DNA of 64,000 nt, taken from contig NC_073745.1 in NCBI RefSeq assembly GCF_029784135.1, forward strand, positions 101,036,904-101,100,903, written 5' to 3'. The DNA is from Toxorhynchites rutilus septentrionalis (taxonomy: Eukaryota > Arthropoda > Insecta > Diptera > Culicidae). The notes beneath the pieces were generated by a model that did not search any database, had not been told where the DNA came from, and saw nothing but the letters and a program-made list of their open reading frames with translations. Each line of letters opens with the position of its first letter. Position 1 is the first letter of the stretch. Positions 34,747 through 42,884 of this stretch are shown here, piece by piece. A program made the position numbers and the translations under genes.

Positions 34747-34932
34747 CCCTTTCGCCACGAGCGTCGTCTTTAGACGACATCCGCGCGATGAGCCGTGTGT
34801 ACGAGCGTCGTCTTTAGACAACACGAAAGTGATACTGCACATCTATCAGACCAGCGCGATGTGTATACTTTTCGGTGCAGTGCTCCGTACAGCGGTAGCA
34901 CTCCGGCGGAGCACACTGCCGTATTGGAAGGG
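34747..34932. mobile_element. TTAA-flanked MITE, 186 bp
   Basis: CCCTTTCGCC and GGAAGGG form a short inverted end, flanked on each side by TTAA (34743-34746 and 34933-34936), the duplication typical of piggyBac-like elements. Inside, GAGCGTCGTCTTTAGACRAC occurs twice in direct orientation (about 34759 and 34803), and the first contains the perfect palindrome GTCGTCTTTAGACGAC. Confidence 0.6.
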
Positions 34933-35060
34933 TTAACAGGAGATGTGCAATAATTTCAGAGGGAAATGTAAAACACAATGATCGTTTGACAATTCTTCCG
35001 TTCACATATTTTGGTAGTCCTAGGCATCATATCGAACGTAAAAGGTTATATTATATTATG

Positions 35061-35321
35061 ATTATATTATGTAGATTATTTAATTTTTGTTAAATTATCT
35101 TTTTTTAAATTTGTATTGATCTCTATTATTTCTGTCATGATCTTGGTGATGATGGACTATTTTTATTTTTATTTTGTCGTTCTTATAGTTGTATTAGTTT
35201 AAAAAAAAATAAAAGTAGTCTACAAAAGTTTGAGCGTCGCGCGAGGCACATATCATATATTAAATTGAAAGTTTTTTAAGTGTCGGTCTAGGAATTTTTC
35301 GTAAAGGAAATTTTCTTGATT
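35061..35321 (+). mobile_element. 3'-terminal fragment of the CR1/L2-like retrotransposon
   Basis: This 261-bp segment differs at about one position from 45524-45785, which is the end of the CR1/L2-like element described there. It appears to be a heavily 5'-truncated insertion of the same family, ending at ATTTTCTTGATT. No target duplication could be fixed because the flanks are low-complexity. Confidence 0.75.
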
Positions 35322-35494
35322 CAAATTTCATCATTTGTATCAAATTTATTTGTAACGAAGAACATAATCTTTTACAAAAACTTCGATGCATTCTAAAATA
35401 ATATTCGAAGTGGTTAACAAGTGGAATATAATTGCGTAGTTCTACGTCAAAAATATGCGGTCGTGTCCTAGATACAACCCCTTACAATTTTATG

Positions 35495-36052
35495 TCAAAA
35501 AAAAAACGTTTTTTTGGCATTTGCTTGTTTCTCTGCCTGAAAAATCGATTTTTGACAAAAAAAAATTTTTTTTTGAGATGTTGTTTTTTGAGATGTCATG
35601 CAATTTTAAGACGTTTGGCATAAATTTTTTTTAAAACCCCGAATCCCGGTGATTTTTCCGTTTTCAAAAAAAACTCAACTTTTAACGTCTGTGACACCAG
35701 TAACACCAGTGACACCAGCTAATATTTTGCATAGGGTACATTATCGTGCAAATCAACATTTCGTAGCAAGCTCCGAATGAAAAATCGAGATAACTATTTC
35801 TATTGGCATCCAAGCCGTACTTTTCGTTTCGTAGAGTGCCGATTTTTGACAAAAATTTTTAATGTAATTTTTTTTTGTCAAAAATTACATTAAATCTCGA
35901 TTTTTAATGAGATTTTAAGACATTTGGCATCAATTTTTTTTCGCAAACCCCGATTTCCTTTGCTCCCCCCTTGGGTGATTTTTAGATTTCCAAAAAAACT
36001 CAAACTTTGACCGCTTTGCGTCACTCTCCCTTAAGTCCGATTGAGCTGAAAG
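35495..36052. repeat. Diverged direct duplication of an AT-rich repeat
   Basis: Two copies, about 35495-35700 and 35835-36015, share GATTTTTGACAAAAA, TTTTAAGACRTTTGGCAT, AACCCCGA and AAAAAAACTCAA in order. The second runs directly into the GGGTAAGGGAGT repeat at 36054. Confidence 0.6.
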
Positions 36053-36053
36053 G

Positions 36054-36533
36054 GCCTGGCCGGGTAAGGGAGTAAAAAGTGCCCCCAAACCACATCACCA
36101 GCCGTATGGCAAATATTGTAGAGGATATTAAATAAGAAATTTTGGCGGTTTTTTTGAACCCCTTTGTGGTTTAACACCTATAGTGAAAAACGTACTTTTT
36201 CGTTTATTTCACGCCATCCTGAAAAGCTTCGAGATAAAAATTTGAAAAAAAAATACTGAATGTGCATCTCTCTACGGTGTATCCAGAAAAATTATCAAAA
36301 AAAAATTTCATCAAAAATTGAAGTACTAAAAATATTGAAATTTAGAAATTTTTTTTTTGAGATTTAGAAATTCAGTACTACTCTAATTCATATTTAAATG
36401 TGTTCCTACGGCTTTTCTAGATATGTGCGATTTTTTTCAGTGTTGCGCGGTACAAACAATTTTTTTTTATATTTCCAAAGGGTCTGCCTGGATAAGGGAG
36501 TAAAAAGTGCCCCCAAACCAAATCATCAGCCTC
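36054..36533. repeat. GGGTAAGGGAGTAAAAAGTG repeat (target of the I element)
   Basis: The word GGGAGTAAAAAGTGCCCCCA occurs at about 36067 and again at 36497. The whole segment recurs inverted at 46081-46446 plus 47703-47845, where it is split by a DD41D mariner. The I element inserted just right of the second word; a short related piece continues at 42583-42643. Confidence 0.7.
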
Positions 36534-36545
36534 AAATGGTCTCAA

Positions 36546-36581
36546 TCATTCGTCTTCCTAAGCTCGAAGCCGCCGGACGGT
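36546..36581 (+). promoter_or_regulatory. Internal Pol II promoter: Inr plus DPE-like motif at the 5' end of the I element
   Basis: The element opens with TCATTC, a perfect match to the insect initiator TCAKTY. Taking its A (36548) as +1, GGACGG occupies +28 to +33, matching the downstream promoter element RGWYVT at five of six positions and at the canonical distance. No TATA box is expected, because I- and Jockey-type elements carry promoters within the transcribed region. Function is inferred from motif and position only. Confidence 0.55.
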
Positions 36582-36949
36582 TTTATATCGTTATCGTCCA
36601 TCGTTGAAGTGATACCGTTATTTTCGTGGCTGGTGAAGTGAGTGTTGGACACTAACGGGATTCCCTGTGAATTCATTGGAGCAGACACAACAAGCGAGAG
36701 GAAGAAACGCTGCACGCGAGCGCTGAGTGCTGGTGTGTTATCGCCGTAGCACCGTCTTCGACATCATCACCGCGTGGTGCGATACACGGGTTCAGCTGTA
36801 CCGAACGATCAACACGCAGCACCGTTATAAATAATCCGCACTGGTGTGCATAATAAGTATACTCAAATTAATAGGTTAAGGTTATTAGGTTAAGGAATTA
36901 TAAAAAAAAATTGCAAAAATTATAAGAAAGTGTACATCTGCCATTTTAA

Positions 36950-38521
36950 ATGGCAGAAGGGGAAGAAAGCGTTGACATGGATATCGAATCCACTGTCTCC
37001 CCCTCCCCAGCTACGGGTGCTGGGAAGTCGCTTAAACGCGTTCCCCCCTCAGAAGATGTCTCTTTACAGGAAGAGTTAACTCACCTCAACAAGCCTCCCT
37101 CAAGAAAATTTGCAAACCTTTCCTCTTCACCCCCTCATTCTCCCGCTCCCGTTTCCGCTCAACTCCCGAACTTGCCTCCCAGCCCTACTGATCCCGCCCC
37201 CGCTCAACAATCGACCTCGACCTCCCCCTCAGTTGCTTCCTCTCCTCGTGTCAAGGTCTATCCAGAAGATTCACCTGGAGCTGGCCCATGGGTTGTTTTT
37301 TTCCGGCCCAAACCGAACGGAAAATCCATCAATGTCATTCAGGTTTCGAAAGATCTGGCAAGATATTATTCCTCCGTGGTCGAAATCTCTAAGGTTAGAC
37401 CGAACAAACTGCGTGTTGTCGTGAGTGATCGGAAACACGCAAATGCAGTTGTGATCGACGAGAGATTCTCCCTAGAGTATCGTGTCTACGTGCCTTCCCA
37501 TGACGTAGAAATCTCGGGGGTGATAACTGAAACGGGTCTGACGTGTGAAATGATAAAGGAAGGAGTTGGTAAATTTAAAAGACTCCCGTTGGTGGGCGTT
37601 AAAATTTTGGACAGCCGCCAACTAGGGAAAGTATCCCAAGAAAAGGGAAAAACTAAATTCACGCCGTCAGACTCGTTTCGAGTAACTTTTGCTGGTTCCG
37701 CTCTCCCTGACTACGTCATGGTGGGCAAATTAAGACTGCCTGTGCGACTCTTCGTGCCAAAGCCCATGACTTGCCAAAAATGCAAGTCAGTTGGTCACAC
37801 TTCAGATTATTGTGCCAACAAGGAGCGCTGTGCCACTTGCGGAGAGCAACATGAGGGGAAATCCTGCAGTGCGACTGAGCATAAATGTCCATATTGCGGG
37901 GGATCCCCACACGAGCTCTCAGTTTGTGAAACTTACAAGAGTCGCTGGGAGAAACAGAAGCGCTCTTTGAAGGAACGCTCGAAACGCACTTTTGCGGATA
38001 TTTTAAAGGGCGCTTCTCCACTGGCCCAACAACAACAACCAATCATCACACAAAATGTCTTCGCCACGTTACCCGTTGACGAAATGGAAGCGGACACAGC
38101 TAACGGGGGCACACCGTTCATTTTCCAAGGGAATCCCCGGCGCAAAAATGTGACCACTCCCAAAGTTCAAGGACAAGCCCCTCCGGTTATACCTCCTGTT
38201 AGCATGCCTAAAAAATCGAGTGCAGCGGACAAGCAAAATCAGGTTCCTCCTGGCTTCCGTGGGAATAGTTCACCTTCGAACGACCCAGCACTCGAGGGGA
38301 CATCAAAAACCCCAAATGTCCCTATTTTTCCGTCCAGCTCAACTCCCCAATCGGGATTTATAAAGTTGTCTGACCTTTTGGACCAAATCTTCAAGTGTTT
38401 TAATGTTTCCGACTCCATCAGAACCATTGTCATTTCAATGCTTCCAGTATTAAAGACAATTTTGCAACAATTGATGCAAACATGGCCCCTCCTTGCAATG
38501 ATTATCTCTCTTGATGTCTAA
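36950..38521 (+). CDS. I-element ORF1: Gag-like nucleic-acid-binding protein, 523 aa
   Basis: ORF1 products of I-clade elements bind element RNA and form the ribonucleoprotein needed for retrotransposition. The N-terminal third is rich in Ser and Pro and looks disordered. A globular middle (about residues 100-260) precedes three zinc knuckles at about residues 273-326: CQKCKSVGHTSDYC, CATCGEQHEGKSC and CPYCGGSPHELSVC, spaced CX2CX3-4HX4C. A basic stretch (KQKRSLKERSKRTF) follows, then a low-complexity tail with a hydrophobic C-terminus. The ATG at 36950 is the first in the frame and lies within a small inverted repeat. The stop at 38519-38521 overlaps the start of ORF2 by eight bases. A diverged homologue is broken up at 58262-62403. 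Confidence 0.92.
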   Translation: MAEGEESVDMDIESTVSPSPATGAGKSLKRVPPSEDVSLQEELTHLNKPPSRKFANLSSSPPHSPAPVSAQLPNLPPSPTDPAPAQQSTSTSPSVASSPRVKVYPEDSPGAGPWVVFFRPKPNGKSINVIQVSKDLARYYSSVVEISKVRPNKLRVVVSDRKHANAVVIDERFSLEYRVYVPSHDVEISGVITETGLTCEMIKEGVGKFKRLPLVGVKILDSRQLGKVSQEKGKTKFTPSDSFRVTFAGSALPDYVMVGKLRLPVRLFVPKPMTCQKCKSVGHTSDYCANKERCATCGEQHEGKSCSATEHKCPYCGGSPHELSVCETYKSRWEKQKRSLKERSKRTFADILKGASPLAQQQQPIITQNVFATLPVDEMEADTANGGTPFIFQGNPRRKNVTTPKVQGQAPPVIPPVSMPKKSSAADKQNQVPPGFRGNSSPSNDPALEGTSKTPNVPIFPSSSTPQSGFIKLSDLLDQIFKCFNVSDSIRTIVISMLPVLKTILQQLMQTWPLLAMIISLDV

Positions 38522-41500
38522 TTCAAATAGAGAGGTCGGAGATATCACTGTTTTACAGTGGAATTGTCGTAGTCTTATCCCTAAATTGGATACATTCAAA
38601 TTTTTAATTCATAACTTCAATTGTGACGTTTTTGCTCTGTCCGAAACTTGGCTTTCTTCGCGAGATGATATCTCTTTCCACGATTTTAATATTATACGCT
38701 TGGACCGTGTTGACAGATACGGAGGGGTGCTATTGGGGATCAATAAGTGCCACTCATTTTTTAGAATTGACCTTCCACCTATTGGGGGGATCGAAGCTGT
38801 TGCTTGTCATGCAAACATCAGAGGCAAAGACCTTTGTATTGTCAGCTTGTATTGGCCTCCGAGAGCTGCGGTTAGCCGCAAGCAACTTGTTGACATGTGC
38901 TCACTCCTTCCTGAGCCACGATTGATCTTGGGAGACTTCAACTCTCACGGAACTGCCTGGGGGGAACAGTACGACGACAATCGTTCATCGATGATATATG
39001 ACCTTTGTAACAGCTTCAATATGACCGTTTTGAATACTGGGGAAACAACACGTGTTCCTAAACCTCCTGCTAACCCAAGTGCTCTTGACCTCTCGCTTTG
39101 CTCGAATTCACTATCGTTAGATTGCAAGTGGAATGTAATCCAGGACCCCAACGGTAGTGATCACTTGCCAATCAAAATTTCCATCACCATTGGTTCGAAT
39201 TCTTCTGAATCTATAAACATGGCATATGACCTCACAAGACACATTGACTGGAAAAAATATGCGGACGCGATTGCTCTAGCCATCAATTCCAGAGATGGTT
39301 TGCCTCCATTGGAGGAGTATAACTTCCTTTCTCGTTTGATATATGACAGCGCGGTTCGCGCTCAAACGAAACCCATCCCAGGCTCCACTTTTCGTCAAAG
39401 GCCTCCCAATCCATGGTGGGATAGCCAATGTTCCAAGCTTTATCAGGATAAATCGAACGCATTTAAAGCTTTTCGGAAACGTGGAACCATTGAGAATTTT
39501 CAAACGTATTTGGACCTTGAAAATCAATTTAAAAACTTGATCAAAGGGAAAAAACGTGCTTATTGGCGAAATTTCGTGGGAGGTTTGTCACGAGAAACGT
39601 CAATGAAAAAATTATGGAAAGTGGCTCGAAACATGAGAAATCGCTCTTCATCGAATGAAAGCGAAGAATATTCACATCGATGGATTTTTAATTTTGCACG
39701 GAAGGTTTGTCCCGATTCCGTTCCTGTGCAAAAAATTGTTCGAGATATACCACAAGATAGGTGCGATCTTGATTCCGAGTTTTCGATGGTAGAATTCTCT
39801 CTTGCTCTCCTTTCTTGTAACAATTCGGCTCCAGGAACGGATAGAATTAAGTTCAACTTGTTAAAAAACCTCCCTGATGTGGCGAAACATCGCTTGTTGA
39901 ATTTATTCAATCGGTTTCTGGAGCATAATATTGTTCCAGATGATTGGAGACAAGTGCGAATTATAGCTATTCAAAAACCCGGAAAACCCGCATCCGACTT
40001 CAATTCGTACCGTCCAATAGCAATGCTGTCTTGTATACGGAAATTGTTGGAGAAAATGATCTTGTTTCGCCTTGATCGATGGGTCGAAACGAATGGCCTA
40101 CTCTCAGATACACAATATGGGTTCCGCAGGGGCAAGGGGACGAATGATTGTCTTGCGTTGCTTTCTTCAGAAATTCAAATGGCTTACGCCGAAAAAAAAC
40201 AAATGGCTTCAGTATTCTTGGACATAAAGGGGGCCTTTGATTCTGTTTCAATAGAGGTTTTGTCAGACAAATTACACTCTCGGGGTCTGCCGCCTCTGTT
40301 GAATAATATGTTATATAACTTGCTTTGTGAGAAAAAGTTGAACTTTTCTCACGGGGATTCGACAGTAAATCGGGTCTCCTACATGGGCCTCCCCCAGGGC
40401 TCATGTTTAAGCCCCCTTTTGTACAACTTCTATGTAAGCGACATCGACAATTGTCTTACACAAAATTGCAGCCTAAGACAACTTGCAGATGACGGAGTGG
40501 TGTCTGTCGTAGGATCAAACGAATCCAACCTGCAAGGACCCTTACAAGATACTTTGAACAATTTTTCAACCTGGGCCATTGGGCTAGGGATCGAATTCTC
40601 CACGGAGAAAACAGAGATGGTGGTTTTTTCTAGGAAGCATAGACCAGCAAAACCAAAGCTTCAACTTTTGGGTAAACCGATCACTCATGCTATGTCATTC
40701 AAGTATCTTGGGGTCTGGTTCGACTCCAAATGTACTTGGGGGGCCCATATTAGGTATCTGAGTAAAAAATGCCAACAAAGAATAAACTTTCTCCGTACAA
40801 TTACCGGCACCTGGTGGGGAGCCCATCCCGAAGATCTTATAATGTTGTATCGAACAACTATTCTCTCAGTGATGGAGTATGGCAGTTTCTGTTTTCAATC
40901 AGCTGCCAAAACACATCTCATTAAACTCGAGCGAATTCAGTATCTTTGTCTCCGTATTGCGTTGGGATGTATGCCCTCAACGCATACCATGAGTCTCGAG
41001 GTTTTGGCAGGCCTACTCCCACTCAAAGATCGCTTCAATTTATTATCGCTTCGGTTCCTCATCCGGTGTAAGGTTATGAACCCATTGGTGATCGGAAATT
41101 TTGAGCAGCTTATCGAGCTAAATTTTCATTCAGGATTCATGAGCTCATATCATGAATTCATCTCCATGCAGGTTGATCCTTCTTCGTATACTCCCAACCG
41201 TGTTTGTTTTCCTGACTACATCAATTCCTCTGTACATTTTGATCTGTTCATGAAGGAGAAAATCCATGGAATTCCAGATTATCATCGATCGGGGATCGTT
41301 CCTACGATCTTCAATGCAAAGTATGGGCGTGTCAATTGTGATAATATGTACTTTACTGATGGGTCCTCTATGAATGAGTCCACAGGATTTGGAGTGTTCA
41401 ACGAAATTTTTAGCACCTCCCACAGTCTTCAGAATCCTTGCTCTGTGTATATTGCTGAATTGGCAGCAATACATTGGGCGCTGGACAGCGTCGCCTCACG

Positions 41501-42197
41501 ACCTGTTGAACACTATTACATTGTAACGGATAGTCTTAGCTCTGTCGAAGCTATCCGTTCAGTGAGGCCGGAAAAGCACTCGCCGTACTTCCTTGAGAGA
41601 ATACGAGAAAATTTGAGTGCTTTAACCAGACGCTGTTATGTCATTACCTTTGTCTGGGTCCCTTCACATTGCTCAATTCCGGGTAACGAGAGGGCTGACT
41701 CATTGGCAAAGGTAGGTGCAATTGAAGGCGATATTTATCAGCGTCAAATCGCCTTCAATGAATTTTATTCTTTAGTCCGTAAAAATACCATCGTTAACTG
41801 GCAACGTAAGTGGAACGAAGATGAATTGGGTCGGTGGCTTCACTCGATTATCCCTAAGGTTAGCCTCAAACCATGGTTCAAAAGTCTGGACTTAAGTCGG
41901 GACTTTATTCGCACCTTCTCTCGACTCATGTCCAATCACTGTTCGTTAGACGCGCTACTCTTTCGTTTTAATCTTGCCGATGGCAATATCTGTGCTTGTG
42001 GCCAAGGTTACCACGACATCGAACACGTTGTTTGGTCGTGCGAGGAGTATCTTGTTGCCAGATCGAATTTAGAAAAATTTCTTCGGGCTAGAGGAAGGCA
42101 GCCCAATGTGCCGGTGAGAGATGTGTTGGCTCGGTTAGACCTTGATTACATGTCCCAAATATATGTCTTCCTAAAAGCTATCGATCTTCGTGTGTGA
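38514..42197 (+). CDS. I-element ORF2: endonuclease, reverse transcriptase and RNase H polyprotein, 1227 aa
   Basis: It nicks target DNA and copies element RNA from the nick. The APE-type endonuclease comes first: LQWNCRSL near residue 13, SETWLS near 43, GDFNSHGTAWG near 138 and SDHLPI near 213. RT motif A is VFLDIKGAFDSVS near 567, motif B MGLPQGSCLSPLLY near 623 and motif C LRQLADDGV near 655. RNase H spans about 945-1065, with FTDGSS, AELAAIHWAL, TDSLSSVEA and WVPSHCSIPGNERADS supplying Asp, Glu, Asp, His and Asp. A Cys/His motif, CACGQGYHDIEHVVWSC, lies near 1160. No catalytic residue appears lost. The ATG at 38514 follows a TTG codon and overlaps the ORF1 stop (ATGTCTAA), suggesting termination-reinitiation. 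Confidence 0.95.
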   Translation: MSNSNREVGDITVLQWNCRSLIPKLDTFKFLIHNFNCDVFALSETWLSSRDDISFHDFNIIRLDRVDRYGGVLLGINKCHSFFRIDLPPIGGIEAVACHANIRGKDLCIVSLYWPPRAAVSRKQLVDMCSLLPEPRLILGDFNSHGTAWGEQYDDNRSSMIYDLCNSFNMTVLNTGETTRVPKPPANPSALDLSLCSNSLSLDCKWNVIQDPNGSDHLPIKISITIGSNSSESINMAYDLTRHIDWKKYADAIALAINSRDGLPPLEEYNFLSRLIYDSAVRAQTKPIPGSTFRQRPPNPWWDSQCSKLYQDKSNAFKAFRKRGTIENFQTYLDLENQFKNLIKGKKRAYWRNFVGGLSRETSMKKLWKVARNMRNRSSSNESEEYSHRWIFNFARKVCPDSVPVQKIVRDIPQDRCDLDSEFSMVEFSLALLSCNNSAPGTDRIKFNLLKNLPDVAKHRLLNLFNRFLEHNIVPDDWRQVRIIAIQKPGKPASDFNSYRPIAMLSCIRKLLEKMILFRLDRWVETNGLLSDTQYGFRRGKGTNDCLALLSSEIQMAYAEKKQMASVFLDIKGAFDSVSIEVLSDKLHSRGLPPLLNNMLYNLLCEKKLNFSHGDSTVNRVSYMGLPQGSCLSPLLYNFYVSDIDNCLTQNCSLRQLADDGVVSVVGSNESNLQGPLQDTLNNFSTWAIGLGIEFSTEKTEMVVFSRKHRPAKPKLQLLGKPITHAMSFKYLGVWFDSKCTWGAHIRYLSKKCQQRINFLRTITGTWWGAHPEDLIMLYRTTILSVMEYGSFCFQSAAKTHLIKLERIQYLCLRIALGCMPSTHTMSLEVLAGLLPLKDRFNLLSLRFLIRCKVMNPLVIGNFEQLIELNFHSGFMSSYHEFISMQVDPSSYTPNRVCFPDYINSSVHFDLFMKEKIHGIPDYHRSGIVPTIFNAKYGRVNCDNMYFTDGSSMNESTGFGVFNEIFSTSHSLQNPCSVYIAELAAIHWALDSVASRPVEHYYIVTDSLSSVEAIRSVRPEKHSPYFLERIRENLSALTRRCYVITFVWVPSHCSIPGNERADSLAKVGAIEGDIYQRQIAFNEFYSLVRKNTIVNWQRKWNEDELGRWLHSIIPKVSLKPWFKSLDLSRDFIRTFSRLMSNHCSLDALLFRFNLADGNICACGQGYHDIEHVVWSCEEYLVARSNLEKFLRARGRQPNVPVRDVLARLDLDYMSQIYVFLKAIDLRV

Positions 42198-42570
42198 TTG
42201 TCCTTATATCCTTATATTCTCCTTTTCCTTTTCCTTCGCGAGAAATCAAATCCCTTCTTACTAACAATAGAATAAGGTGAAATGTAAATACATGTTAGAT
42301 ATAAGATAGGCTTAAGAATTGAGTATGATGAATGTGAGTGCGAATGTGAGTGTGAACATTGTCAACATATCCTTATATCCCATCCTTTTCCTGAAACAAA
42401 ATGTCACCCTTCTAAACTCGAGCAAGCCGCGAGTAATCGGTTCTCTACCTCATTAACATTAGAATTAATAAAAAATGTTTATGTATACTTGTAACTATAC
42501 AGATAGGAGTTTGGCTCCTTTAAACTTATGTAACTGAGCCTGTAAAAATAAACGATTTAATAAAAAAAAA
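42198..42570 (+). other. 3' UTR and A-rich tail of the I element
   Basis: It contains pyrimidine-rich CTTATATCC and CCTTTTCCTTTTCC blocks and ends TTTAATAAAAAAAAAA before the target duplication. The truncated copy at 7763-8131 shares nearly all of it, so it is probably what the element's own reverse transcriptase recognises. An AATAAA-like signal lies near the end. Confidence 0.85.
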
Positions 42571-42643
42571 AAATGGTCTCAAATATATGGTACTATTGCC
42601 AAAATGTTTTATTTAGTACCCTATACAGTATTTTCCATCTTGA

Positions 42644-42872
42644 ACTTCTTGAATGGCGGTAACGTTCCCTGTGGAACTTTTGCCGTCTCAACGCATGCAT
42701 CAACTAGCGTCATTTATTAATACTTAGTTGAGATTTCTTAACAAATAACACGCATACATTCATTCCGAGAGGCAAGCTCTAGAATACGCGTGACCACAGT
42801 GCAAGTCGAAGGAAATTTCTCTGACGAAAACTCCCCCGGCCAGAACGGGAATCGAACCCGAACACCCGGCAT
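42644..42872 (-). mobile_element. Feilai-type SINE, missing its head
   Basis: Minus-strand copy with the B box (GGTTCGATTCCCGTTCTGG), the conserved body and part of the GAA-type tail. It stops at ATGCCGGGTG, without the A box, directly against the CR1/L2-like element. The head may have been lost by truncation on insertion. Confidence 0.85.
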
Positions 42873-42884
42873 AATAATGGGCAT

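Larger units (their letters stand above)
36546..42570 (+). mobile_element. Full-length I-clade (MosquI-like) non-LTR retrotransposon, 6.0 kb, both ORFs intact
   Basis: It has a 404-bp 5' UTR, ORF1, ORF2, a roughly 360-bp 3' UTR and an A-rich end. AAATGGTCTCAA flanks it on both sides (36534-36545 and 42571-42582), a 12-bp target duplication whose 3' copy abuts the A tail. RNase H inside ORF2, together with an N-terminal APE-type endonuclease and the CCHC-bearing ORF1, is the domain order of the I clade. The absence of stops or frameshifts in 5.2 kb of coding sequence marks a young and possibly active copy. The closest copy in the window is the truncated one at 7763-9222. The family name is inferred, not searched. 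Confidence 0.93.

Noticed and set aside
37110..37424. 104-codon frame overlapping ORF1
   Set aside because: It is an out-of-frame shadow of the proline-rich part of ORF1.
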